A stretch of 8,608 bases of DNA from Tannerella sp. (GTDB lineage: Bacteria > Bacteroidota > Bacteroidia > Bacteroidales > Tannerellaceae): contig JAITHS010000316.1 of NCBI GenBank assembly GCA_031279875.1, positions 1 through 8,608 on the forward strand, in the 5' to 3' direction. Shown in pieces: positions 1 through 6,689 of the stretch. The position numbers and the translations under genes are program-made. Below the pieces are notes generated by a model. It did no database searches. It saw only the letters and a list, made by a program, of their open reading frames with translations, and was not told the origin of the DNA. Each line of letters starts with the position of its first letter. The first letter of the stretch is position 1.

Positions 1-150
1 GCAAATACGACCGCATCACTGACTTTGCCGAAAGGATACAAAATCAGCAAAGCACAACTGTCGAACGGCGATAAAATCGACATCCTTTCCGCCAACGGCG
101 CGTATCAATTAGTTGCCGGAAATTATCGTATGGAAATAAAAAGACCCTAA
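1..150 (+). CDS. C-terminal end of an unidentified protein (partial)
   Basis: An open frame enters from the left edge in frame 1 and ends at the TAA at 148-150, leaving 49 residues. The fragment alternates hydrophobic and polar residues (for example KISKAQLSNGDKIDI and YQLVAGNYRMEIKRP). This looks like the last strands of a beta-sandwich, as found at the C-terminus of many secreted glycoside hydrolases. The neighbouring GH125 gene is convergent with it, so a carbohydrate-active enzyme would suit the context, but no family can be named from so short a piece. Reading frame and stop are directly visible; everything about function is inference. Confidence 0.55.
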   Translation, partial: ANTTASLTLPKGYKISKAQLSNGDKIDILSANGAYQLVAGNYRMEIKRP

Positions 151-199
151 CATTTCAGCATTTCAAACTTCAAGTCCCGCATGAGAGACGACACTTGCG

Positions 200-249
200 C
201 CACTGCAAGGGTTCGTGGTACCGTCATCCCAAACCCTGCAAGCGGTTTG
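200..249. repeat. Two direct copies of a CTGCAAG-core intergenic repeat
   Basis: Positions 200-213 read ccactgcaagggtt and 231-249 read aaaccctgcaagcggtttg. Both are versions of one roughly 18-bp unit, AAACC(A)CTGCAAG(C)GGTTT, whose ends AAACC/GGTTT are complementary. The second copy recurs exactly, in the same orientation, at 8367-8385. The first recurs as its reverse complement at 8349-8362. Between the two copies, 214-225 (cgtggtaccgtc) is the reverse complement of 8301-8312. The cluster lies between two convergent genes, where a transcription stop could be placed. Identity and role are unknown. Confidence 0.7.
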
Positions 250-256
250 TTTAGGG

Positions 257-1708
257 TTAACCGTTTAAGAGGTTCGTTTTACCTTCGTTTATTAATTTGA
301 GGATGAGTTCGCCGAAAAGGGTGTTAGCCCATGCAAACCACGAGCGGGTGAATTTGGCTGGGTTGTCTTTGTGGAAACTCTCGTGCATAAAGCCTTTGTC
401 GCCGTCGGCATCGCGCAGGGTACGGACGCAGTATTTGATTTCTTCGTCGTTTTGCGATGTCATTGCTTTAAGTATCAGGCTCATAGGCCATATCATATCA
501 AAACCGATATGGGGTCCGCCAATACCTTCGGCTGCTTTGCCTTTGAAGAAATACGGATTGTCTTTGCTCCACACAAAACGCCTTGTATTCAGATAGATAG
601 TGTCGTTTTTATCTACGCATCCCAGATATGGCAACGCTAACAGGCTCGGTACGTTAGCGTCGTCCATGAAGAGACTGTTGCCGAAGCCGTCAACCTCGAA
701 AGCATAGATTTTGCCATAGTTAAGATGCTCTTTTACAGCGTATTTGTCGATTGCTGCTTTTACTTCTTTTGCGAGCGCTTCACATTCGGCAGCAAAAGTT
801 GTATCTTTTGTTACTTTTGTTGAAATTTCTTTCAGTTGGTTCAGCGAAGTAACGGCGAAAAGGTTTGAGGGGATAAGGAAATTGAGCGTCGTAGCGTCGT
901 CGGAAGGGCGAAACGACGATACAATCAGACCTACCGGATTGACGGGCGCGCCGTAACCGTCGTTGCAAAGGGTATCAAGTTGCCTTTCGGTGCGTCGCTG
1001 AAATTTGTATGGCCCAAGCGAATTTTTGCGTTGCTGTTCTTTGAAAGTCTTGACTATCAGCGCCGCCGCTTTTTGCCAGTTTTTGTCGAACACTTCCGTA
1101 TCGCCCGAAATTTGCCAGTAGTGATAAGCCAGCCTGACGGTGTAGCAAAGCGAGTCAATCTCCCACTTGCGCTCGTGGAGTTCGGGTTTCATGTCTGTGA
1201 GGTCGGTTTTCCACTCGCCGCCGGTCGGGCCATCGTTGAAAGCGTTGGCGTAAGGGTCAAAAAGTACGCATTTGGTATGCCTGTTGACAACCCCTGCGAT
1301 AAGTTTCCGCAGCGGTTCGTCATTTTTCATCAGTTTGAGATAAGGCCAAACCTGCGCCGCCGAATCGCGCAGCCACATGGCATGAATATCACCGGTATAT
1401 ACAAATGTATCCGGTTTGCCGTCCTGTATGCGGTAGTGAACGGTAGTATCAAGCGTGTTAGGGAAGCAGTTGCCGAACATCCATGATAATTTCTCATCTT
1501 TGAGTTGCTTTTGCACTGTTTTTATCGCTTCTTCGACAGCTTTTGAGGTAAAATTGCGTTTATCGACAGCAGGTCGTAGCGAGGTGAAATCAGTCGCCTC
1601 TCCGAGCGAATCAAAACCATGATTAGCAAGCAATTTCGTTCCGCTTGCCGATACCAAAGCAGCCATTCCTATGCTGCTTTTACGTAAAAAATTTCTTCGT
1701 GTAATCAT
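257..1708 (-). CDS. GH125 family exo-alpha-mannosidase, Tat-exported
   Basis: This 483-residue protein matches glycoside hydrolase family 125, metal-independent exo-acting alpha-1,6-mannosidases that trim alpha-mannosides. Recognisable blocks are TGDIHAMWLRDSAAQVWPY (about 105-123), ERKWEIDSLCY (179-189), DDANVPSLLALPYLG (349-363), GGPHIGFDMIWPMSL (397-411) and GFMHESFHKD (439-448). By family analogy the Asp in WEID (D185) and the Glu in MHESF (E443) are the likely catalytic acid and base; I assign these from memory of family structures. The N-terminus, ITRRNFLRKSSIGMAALVS, is a twin-arginine signal, so the enzyme is probably exported folded. I start at the ATG ending at 1708 rather than the in-frame ATG at 1744: it places the Tat motif at residues 2-8, and the longer start would lie inside the promoter. 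It is convergent with the partial gene at 1-150. Mannoside cleavage is unrelated to the arabinose genes nearby. Confidence 0.9.
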   Translation of the reverse strand: MITRRNFLRKSSIGMAALVSASGTKLLANHGFDSLGEATDFTSLRPAVDKRNFTSKAVEEAIKTVQKQLKDEKLSWMFGNCFPNTLDTTVHYRIQDGKPDTFVYTGDIHAMWLRDSAAQVWPYLKLMKNDEPLRKLIAGVVNRHTKCVLFDPYANAFNDGPTGGEWKTDLTDMKPELHERKWEIDSLCYTVRLAYHYWQISGDTEVFDKNWQKAAALIVKTFKEQQRKNSLGPYKFQRRTERQLDTLCNDGYGAPVNPVGLIVSSFRPSDDATTLNFLIPSNLFAVTSLNQLKEISTKVTKDTTFAAECEALAKEVKAAIDKYAVKEHLNYGKIYAFEVDGFGNSLFMDDANVPSLLALPYLGCVDKNDTIYLNTRRFVWSKDNPYFFKGKAAEGIGGPHIGFDMIWPMSLILKAMTSQNDEEIKYCVRTLRDADGDKGFMHESFHKDNPAKFTRSWFAWANTLFGELILKLINEGKTNLLNG

Positions 1709-1731
1709 ATTATTATTAATAAATTTGAATG

Positions 1732-1739
1732 CAAAGATA
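1732..1739 (-). promoter_or_regulatory. Bacteroidetes -7 box for the GH125 gene
   Basis: On the minus strand this reads TATCTTTG, an exact match to the Bacteroidetes -7 consensus TAnnTTTG, 23 bp before the chosen GH125 start codon. No TTTG is seen at the usual 19-21 bp upstream spacing, so only the -7 element is supported. The position argues that the ATG at 1708, not 1744, is the true start. Confidence 0.5.
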
Positions 1740-1768
1740 ATCATATTATTCCAATAACTCTCGTTTTT

Positions 1769-2719
1769 TTATTTGGTTATTATTTCAAATATTCTTACAA
1801 AACTTTCCTTGATCAATCTATCGTCGGGAATTGCACCATAAGACAATTGTGTAAGTTCGGTTTGATAGACGAAACGTATATTTTCCCAAATCGCAGGAAA
1901 ATCGGTTATTAGCGGAGAGTCAGTTATATTTTTGGTTTGCCATCCTGTCGGATCGTCAAATGTTTTTTGGTCATGCACAAGCAATTCGGATAAGTCAATA
2001 TGAAAGACTGGAGATTGAATGTATTTTACACATTCCGAATCGTTTGCTAAATAATACAAATCATAAAAATGGCGTACTTTTGAAGAAATCGCTTTGGTCA
2101 CATCTCCCGAAAATGATACCCTTAAAAGCGATACCAATTTTTCAACCATTGTTCGGCGTTTATCAAGTATGTTCAATAAAAATGGCTGCAAACCATATTG
2201 TTCAATGACTCCTTTTTGACTTGTAACAGTAAGATAATCTGATATTAATGTTGTAACTCGCGTTTTTACGAAAGGATATGGGTTTGCAAATGCATTTATT
2301 TCAATAATAATTCGTTTCGGTGTATTTGCAATACCTGAAATAAGCGCAGGATAAGAAAACAGCGATTTACGATACATCGAACCCTTGCTTGTGATGTGAG
2401 GCTCAACAATTTCGGTCAGTTCCGTTGTTATAACCTTTTCGATAGTACGAATCTTTGTTTTCAGTGCATTACCCGACAGATTTTCGTTAATCATAGCCAA
2501 ATCAATATCTTCACTGAAACGATTGGTGAGATGATATCCCTTTGTAAGTGAAGTCCCGCCCTTAAACACAGCATTTTCTCTATTGGCAGATTGCGACAAT
2601 TTATACAGTATTTGCGTTATCCAATAATCTTTTTCGATAAAACCCGTGGCAATATTGAAATAATTCGCCGTTAATTTAACGAGTTCGATAAAATCCTGAG
2701 TATGTTGATGTAAGTTCAT
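1769..2719 (-). CDS. AbiEii/AbiGii-type nucleotidyltransferase toxin
   Basis: This 316-residue protein belongs to the AbiEii/AbiGii nucleotidyltransferase toxin family, the toxin half of type IV-like toxin-antitoxin and phage abortive-infection modules. Visible motifs are EKDYWITQIL (29-38), FKGGTSLTKGYHLTNRFSEDIDLAM (52-76) with the nucleotidyltransferase G-G-T-S signature and the D71-x-D73 metal-binding pair, IIIEINAF with E140 as a possible third acidic residue, EKLVSLLR (193-200) and KVRHFYDLYYL (214-224). Length and motifs look complete, so the toxin appears intact. An ATG at 2731 is in frame, but the ATG at 2719 is preferred: it forms an ATGA overlap with the stop of the antitoxin frame (TGA at 2718-2716), the usual coupled arrangement. 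Family members are proposed to transfer nucleotides to RNA or other targets; the target here is unknown. Composition is more A/T-rich than the sugar genes on either side. Confidence 0.87.
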   Translation of the reverse strand: MNLHQHTQDFIELVKLTANYFNIATGFIEKDYWITQILYKLSQSANRENAVFKGGTSLTKGYHLTNRFSEDIDLAMINENLSGNALKTKIRTIEKVITTELTEIVEPHITSKGSMYRKSLFSYPALISGIANTPKRIIIEINAFANPYPFVKTRVTTLISDYLTVTSQKGVIEQYGLQPFLLNILDKRRTMVEKLVSLLRVSFSGDVTKAISSKVRHFYDLYYLANDSECVKYIQSPVFHIDLSELLVHDQKTFDDPTGWQTKNITDSPLITDFPAIWENIRFVYQTELTQLSYGAIPDDRLIKESFVRIFEIITK

Positions 2720-2982
2720 TTTAAAAACCATTTCTTTTGATTCGACAATACTGATTTTGAAATTCCGAGTTTGTAAACGGTCATTGGATTGAGCATTTTG
2801 AAAAGCACTGTCGTATCTTCCTGAGGATTAAGCGTTTCGAGCATAGCGCCCAATAAGGCAATAGCCTGAGGGGTATATTTAAGCGCCAATTTCTTTATCT
2901 TATTCCTTTGATTGTCATCTAATTGCGATAACAGATAAAGTAACCGTTTGCAAGATACATCAGGAATAGCATCAGGAATAAT
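2716..2982 (-). pseudogene. C-terminal part of the DUF6088/AbiEi-like antitoxin, cut off by an in-frame stop
   Basis: Immediately after the TAA at 2985-2983 the same reading frame stays open for 88 codons and ends at a TGA (2718-2716) that overlaps the toxin ATG. The translation continues the antitoxin family pattern: IIPDAIPDVSCKRLLYLL, KIKKLALKYTPQAIALLGAML and FKMLNPMTVYKLGIS, where intact relatives (from memory) have RFIKKIPD followed by CKRLL and ALKYTPATRALLGAML-like text. The stop sits where a Lys would be expected and would need a single A-to-T change (AAA to TAA). The first in-frame ATG is about halfway along, so this part is probably not made as a full domain unless the stop is read through or is a sequence error. 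Confidence 0.8.
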
Positions 2983-3435
2983 TTAAAAAAAACGCAGGCA
3001 ATCAAGCAATTTCAACAGAGGGATATTGTCTTTCGTAATTGTATTCCGCTGTTTGATAAAACGAATCTTGTATGCGCCTCTTTGTAGCCTTTTCTTCTCA
3101 TTGTAAGTCCCAATTTGCAGGGCAAATGGTACTTGCGTAGTCAATCCCAACTCATTGAAAGCCGTGTAGCCGGTTATGTAGCCAATCTGTTTACCTCGTT
3201 GAGAAAGCAAATCTTTTACCACTTCGTAATCATCAGGTGGAAGCTCGCCGAATTTCCCGATTTTAGGCTTTAAAAAACGTCCTTTCGATAATTTGCGCAA
3301 AACGCCTTCTTCAACAAATTCATTCAAAATTCTGCTGACGACAGTCGGACTTTTAGCCGTTTCTTCAAACTCATTGGCGGCAAAAATGTATCCGGGTAAT
3401 ATTAGTTTTATTCTATTTTTTATTGCATTAGTCAT
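2983..3435 (-). CDS. N-terminal part of a DUF6088/AbiEi-like antitoxin (truncated, 150 aa)
   Basis: The 150-residue product starts at the ATG at 3435 and stops prematurely at TAA 2985-2983. Residues 1-58 have the winged-helix pattern of AbiEi-type antitoxins: IKNRIK, then a recognition-helix region, VSRILNEFVEEGVLRKLSKGR and a FLKPK wing. GELPPDDYEVVKDLL, GYITGYTAFNELGLTTQVP, YKIRFIKQRN and IPLLKLLDCLRFF follow, all typical of the DUF6088 family found next to AbiEii toxins. Intact relatives run on by some 80-90 residues, exactly what lies downstream in the same frame (2716-2982). The truncated protein keeps the DNA-binding part that would autoregulate the operon but lacks the C-terminal part. 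A strong promoter match lies just upstream. It may be a recent nonsense pseudogene, a sequencing error at the T8 run, or a functional short repressor. Confidence 0.8.
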   Translation of the reverse strand: MTNAIKNRIKLILPGYIFAANEFEETAKSPTVVSRILNEFVEEGVLRKLSKGRFLKPKIGKFGELPPDDYEVVKDLLSQRGKQIGYITGYTAFNELGLTTQVPFALQIGTYNEKKRLQRGAYKIRFIKQRNTITKDNIPLLKLLDCLRFF

Positions 3436-3468
3436 AATCTTTACATTTTATTGTTTTATAATTTGCGG

Positions 3469-3499
3469 CAAAGTTACAACTTTATTTTCAAATAGCAAA
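3469..3499 (-). promoter_or_regulatory. Bacteroidetes promoter of the toxin-antitoxin operon
   Basis: On the minus strand TTTG (3499-3496) is followed after exactly 19 bp by TAACTTTG (3476-3469). This is a full match to the Bacteroidetes sigma consensus TTTG-N19-TAnnTTTG. Transcription would begin near 3462, giving a leader of about 25-30 nt before the antitoxin ATG at 3435. Confidence 0.75.
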
Positions 3500-3576
3500 G
3501 TTTTTTCCCGTATAAACTTGTTTTTTATAAATCGACACGATAAATAAACCTTTTCAAAAAATAACATTACCCAAAA

Positions 3577-3594
3577 ATATGTTTTATAACATAT
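3577..3594. promoter_or_regulatory. 18-bp palindrome, candidate operator of the arabinose operon
   Basis: The sequence atatgttttataacatat is palindromic at 16 of 18 positions, with half-sites ATATGTT and AACATAT. It ends 8 bp upstream of the -33 element of the arabinose operon promoter, where a dimeric regulator could act. Bacteroides species use a Nudix-family AraR for arabinose genes. I cannot confirm its exact motif from memory, so assignment to AraR is only a guess. The region is very A/T-rich, so chance is not excluded. Confidence 0.4.
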
Positions 3595-3602
3595 AAAAAA
3601 AT

Positions 3603-3633
3603 TTTGCGGTTCAAAAAATAAGTGTTACTTTTA
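3603..3633 (+). promoter_or_regulatory. Bacteroidetes-type promoter of the arabinose operon
   Basis: TTTG at 3603-3606 is followed after 19 bp by TACTTTTA at 3626-3633. This matches TTTG-N19-TAnnTTTG at all but the last base. It lies about 30 bp before the GH51 start codon, giving a leader of roughly 20 nt that is A-rich and lacks a Shine-Dalgarno sequence, as is usual in this phylum. Confidence 0.6.
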
Positions 3634-3662
3634 CACCCAAAAATCATTAAAAATATTCAAAA

Positions 3663-5189
3663 ATGAAAGCAAGATTATTAATTTCAGCAATCGCATTATT
3701 AGGCATAACATCTGCCGTCAATGCACAAAACTCCCTGATAATCAATACAGAACAGGGTAAGAAAACTATCAACCGTCATATCTACGGTCACTTCTCGGAA
3801 CATCTCGGTCGCTGCATTTACGGCGGTTACTGGGTTGGCGAAAACTCGTCTATTCCCAACACTCGCGGCATCCGCAACGATGTCGTGAAGGCGTTGAAAG
3901 ACTTAAAAATTCCTAATTTGCGGTGGCCCGGCGGCTGCTTTGCCGACGAATATCATTGGATGGACGGCATCGGCCCGCGCGACAAACGTCCGAAGATGGT
4001 CAATACCCACTGGGGCGGCGTTACGGAAGATAACTCTTTCGGCACACATGAGTTTCTTGACCTGTGCGAACAACTTGATTGTGAGCCGTATATCTGCGGC
4101 AACGTAGGCAGCGGCTCTGTCGAAGAAATGTCGAAATGGGTTGAATATATCACATTCGACGGCGAAAGCCCGATGGCAAACCTGCGCCGTCAGAACGGTA
4201 GCGAGAAGCCTTGGAAAGTGCGTTATTGGGGCGTCGGTAACGAAAGTTGGGGCTGTGGCGGCAATATGACGCCCGATTTTTACTCCGACCAGTACCGTCG
4301 TTACGCCACTTTTTGCCGTAACTATGGCGACAACCACCTCTACCGGATTGCTTGCGGCGCTAACGGCGGCGATTACAACTGGACGGAAACGCTTATGAAA
4401 AACGTCGGCAACCGCATGAACGGCCTCTCGCTCCACTATTACACTGTTCCGAAAAACTGGGGCGACAAAGGCTCGGCTACGCAATTCTCTGATGATGAGT
4501 ATTATACTACCATCGAGAAGACACTTTACATGGACGAATTGCTCTCTCGACATTCTACAATCATGGATCGATATGACCCGCAAAAACGCACCGGACTGAT
4601 TATGGACGAGTGGGGAACATGGTATAACGTCGAACCGAACACTAATCCGGGTTTTCTCTATCAACAGAACACACTGCGCGACGCTATCGTTGCAGCACTG
4701 AATTTCAATATCTTCAACGCTCACTGCGACCGCGTAAAAATGGCAAATATTGCGCAGACAGTCAACGTGTTACAGGCAGTTATACTGACCGAAAACGAAA
4801 AAATGCTTCTCACCCCGACTTATTGGGCTTTCTATCTTTATAAGGTACATCAGGACGCTACTTTGTTGCCGCTGTCGCTCACGTGCGACAAATATCGCCG
4901 CCTCGACGCTGTCAGCGCTTCCGCCTCGAAAGATGCTTCCGGCAAAATACATATTACATTAGTTAATATAGATCCCAATAATGCGCAAACGATTGATACA
5001 CAGTTGTATGGCTTTACGGCAAAGAAGGTATCGGGCAAAATCCTGACATCCGCAAAACTGACCGACTACAACTCGTTCGACAAGCCCTCAACCGTAGGCA
5101 TAAAAGACTTTACCGGCGCCAAACTCGCCAACGGGAAACTGACCGTCAATATGCCGTCGAAATCGGTTGTTTTGCTGGAAATCGAATAA
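3663..5189 (+). CDS. GH51 alpha-L-arabinofuranosidase, secreted
   Basis: This 508-residue enzyme is a retaining GH51 alpha-L-arabinofuranosidase (EC 3.2.1.55) that releases terminal L-arabinofuranose from arabinan, arabinoxylan or their oligosaccharides. The N-terminus has a Sec signal peptide (K/R pair, hydrophobic stretch [17 protein letters not shown], likely cleavage after residue 20-22), so it acts outside the cytoplasm. The catalytic barrel shows [16 protein letters not shown] (40-55), [15 protein letters not shown] (85-99), [13 protein letters not shown] with acid/base E194, LSLHYYT (256-261) and IMDEWGTW with nucleophile E316. These are followed by [19 protein letters not shown] and QTVNVLQAV, all hallmark GH51 text. 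A C-terminal beta-sandwich follows from about residue 400. It is first in the operon; araD starts 5 nt after its stop. The ATG has an A-rich leader and a good promoter upstream. The family name abfA would be usual. A complete, confident assignment; the natural substrate is not shown by sequence. Confidence 0.95.
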   Translation: MKARLLISAIALLGITSAVNAQNSLIINTEQGKKTINRHIYGHFSEHLGRCIYGGYWVGENSSIPNTRGIRNDVVKALKDLKIPNLRWPGGCFADEYHWMDGIGPRDKRPKMVNTHWGGVTEDNSFGTHEFLDLCEQLDCEPYICGNVGSGSVEEMSKWVEYITFDGESPMANLRRQNGSEKPWKVRYWGVGNESWGCGGNMTPDFYSDQYRRYATFCRNYGDNHLYRIACGANGGDYNWTETLMKNVGNRMNGLSLHYYTVPKNWGDKGSATQFSDDEYYTTIEKTLYMDELLSRHSTIMDRYDPQKRTGLIMDEWGTWYNVEPNTNPGFLYQQNTLRDAIVAALNFNIFNAHCDRVKMANIAQTVNVLQAVILTENEKMLLTPTYWAFYLYKVHQDATLLPLSLTCDKYRRLDAVSASASKDASGKIHITLVNIDPNNAQTIDTQLYGFTAKKVSGKILTSAKLTDYNSFDKPSTVGIKDFTGAKLANGKLTVNMPSKSVVLLEIE

Positions 5190-5194
5190 AAAAT

Positions 5195-5908
5195 ATGTTA
5201 GACGAATTAAAACAAAGCGTTTTAAAAGCCAATTTCGACCTTGTGAAGCATGGATTAGTCATTTTCACTTGGGGAAATGTGAGCGGCATTGACCGTTCGG
5301 CGGGGTTAGTCGTTATCAAGCCGTCGGGGGTATCTTACGACGAAATGAGTGCCGAAGATATGGTTGTCGTTGATTTTGATGGCAATATTGTTGAAGGGCG
5401 ACTCAAACCGTCGTCCGACACGCCTACGCATATTGCTCTTTATAAAGCATTTACGACTATCGGCGGGGTAGTTCATACTCATTCGACTTACGCCACAGCA
5501 TGGGCGCAGGCAGGACACGAAATTCCCAACATCGGCACTACCCACGCCGACTATTTTCATGACGCAATTCCCTGTACGTCAGATATGTCGGTTGCAGAAG
5601 TCAACGGCGATTACGAAGCCGAAACCGGAAATGCTATAATTCGTTGCTTTGACAACGGTTACACCGGCATTTCCGGTAACGGTCTTAATCCAGTCCATAC
5701 CCCCGGCGTTTTAGTCAAAAATCACGGACCGTTCGCATGGGGCAAAGACGCTCACGACGCAGTTCATAACGCCGTTGTCCTCGAACAGGTCGCTAAAATG
5801 GCCTACATCACTTATGGAATTAACCCGCTGCCGACAATGAATCCGCTTCTTATCGAAAAACATTTCAGCCGCAAGCACGGACCAAATGCCTATTACGGAC
5901 AAAAATAA
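5195..5908 (+). CDS. araD: L-ribulose-5-phosphate 4-epimerase
   Basis: This 237-residue class II aldolase-fold enzyme converts L-ribulose 5-phosphate to D-xylulose 5-phosphate (EC 5.1.3.4), the last dedicated step of the isomerase route of L-arabinose use; it acts in the cytoplasm. Signatures are [10 protein letters not shown] (24-33), [11 protein letters not shown] (41-51), [14 protein letters not shown] with D75, [16 protein letters not shown] with the zinc ligands H94 and H96, [11 protein letters not shown] with D119, [12 protein letters not shown] with the third zinc histidine H177, and the C-terminal [12 protein letters not shown] with the conserved tyrosine. Length fits the E. coli protein (231 aa). 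The start lies 5 nt after the GH51 stop, so translation is probably coupled. UlaF and SgbE are close paralogues with the same reaction, but a neighbouring araA settles the choice for AraD. Confidence 0.95.
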   Translation: MLDELKQSVLKANFDLVKHGLVIFTWGNVSGIDRSAGLVVIKPSGVSYDEMSAEDMVVVDFDGNIVEGRLKPSSDTPTHIALYKAFTTIGGVVHTHSTYATAWAQAGHEIPNIGTTHADYFHDAIPCTSDMSVAEVNGDYEAETGNAIIRCFDNGYTGISGNGLNPVHTPGVLVKNHGPFAWGKDAHDAVHNAVVLEQVAKMAYITYGINPLPTMNPLLIEKHFSRKHGPNAYYGQK

Positions 5909-5921
5909 ACGCAAAATTACT

Positions 5922-6653
5922 ATGACACTGACTTATATTTATCATAGCGGCTATTTGATTGAGTATCAGGATTTTTCCGTAATTATCGATTTTTGGAAAG
6001 ATTCCGACGACAGGCATGTTCAACAATTACTGCATCAGTCCGTTTCTCCGATTTATGTGCTGGCTTCGCACTGGCATCCCGACCATTTTAGTCGCGAAAT
6101 CATGAAATGGCGTGATAACAGCAAGAATATCAAGTATATACTGTCGTCCGATATTATTGAAAACTTAAAGAGAACAGGGATTTTCTCCGATAAGCATGAT
6201 ATTGTTTTCCTGTCAAAAGGAGATATTTACAGCGATGATAAATTAGACATAAAAGCCTTTGGTTCAACCGATTGCGGCATTTCCTTTCTGATAGAAACAA
6301 ACGGTCGGAAGGTTTTCCATGCCGGCGACCTCAATAACTGGCACTGGGACGAAGACCCGACCTCAACGCCGGATGAAATACGCAACGCCGGACAATCTTA
6401 TCTGCGCGAAATAGACGACTTGAAAGCAGTGGCACCTTCACTCGACGTGGCCATGTTTCCGGTTGATAAGCGGTTAGGAACAAACTATATGCTTGGTGCT
6501 CAACAGTTTGTAGAAACAATCAAAACAAGCGTTTTTGCGCCTATGCACTTTGGCAGTGATTACGTTTCAGCCGCAGCGTTCCGTCCGTTTGCCGAAAAAG
6601 CCGGTTGCAACTTTATCGAATGGACAAAAACAGGTCAAAGTATTGATATATAA
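5922..6653 (+). CDS. MBL-fold metallo-hydrolase of the arabinose operon
   Basis: This 243-residue protein has the metallo-beta-lactamase fold: an N-terminal strand pair with YIYHSGYLIEY, then IIDFW, the metal motif SHWHPDHF (H50, H52, D54, H55), FHAGDLNNWHW with H133 and D136, and APMHFGSD with H209. All ligands for a one- or two-metal site are present, so it should be an active cytoplasmic hydrolase; no signal peptide is seen. The overall shape recalls small UlaG-like MBL proteins, some of which open sugar-phosphate lactones, but the substrate cannot be read from sequence. A longer in-frame ATG at 5886 would overlap araD by 23 nt and add a charged tail. The ATG at 5922, 13 nt after the araD stop, begins right at the first fold strand and is preferred. 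It sits between araD and araA on the same strand with short gaps, so it should be co-transcribed with them. Confidence 0.85.
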   Translation: MTLTYIYHSGYLIEYQDFSVIIDFWKDSDDRHVQQLLHQSVSPIYVLASHWHPDHFSREIMKWRDNSKNIKYILSSDIIENLKRTGIFSDKHDIVFLSKGDIYSDDKLDIKAFGSTDCGISFLIETNGRKVFHAGDLNNWHWDEDPTSTPDEIRNAGQSYLREIDDLKAVAPSLDVAMFPVDKRLGTNYMLGAQQFVETIKTSVFAPMHFGSDYVSAAAFRPFAEKAGCNFIEWTKTGQSIDI

Positions 6654-6689
6654 TACAAAACTTATTATAAAACTCAAAATTATTAATTT

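Noticed and set aside
980..1486. 168-codon plus-strand frame inside the GH125 gene
   Set aside because: It is antisense to a well-supported GH125 gene, with no recognisable protein motif.
1709..1744. ATG at 1744 as the GH125 start
   Set aside because: It would put twelve residues ahead of the Tat motif and place the start codon upstream of the TATCTTTG promoter box.
2983..2995. Programmed or accidental frameshift at the T8-A run in the antitoxin gene
   Set aside because: The downstream antitoxin-like text is in the same frame as the upstream part. A -1 shift meets TGA within four codons after the run, and a +1 shift gives non-family text ending about 21 codons on. The lesion is a nonsense codon, not a frame change.
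3513..3520. TAAACTTG as an alternative -7 box for the ara operon
   Set aside because: It has no TTTG at the right spacing and would give a leader of more than 130 nt; the 3603-3633 promoter fits better.
3903..4724. 273-codon open frame antisense to the GH51 gene
   Set aside because: It lies wholly inside the GH51 gene, which has clear catalytic motifs. The antisense translation has no recognisable family text and arises from the codon bias of the real gene.
5886..5921. Upstream ATG as the start of the MBL gene, overlapping araD by 23 nt
   Set aside because: The added residues ([12 protein letters not shown]) are a charged tail outside the fold. The ATG at 5922 begins at the first strand with normal operon spacing.
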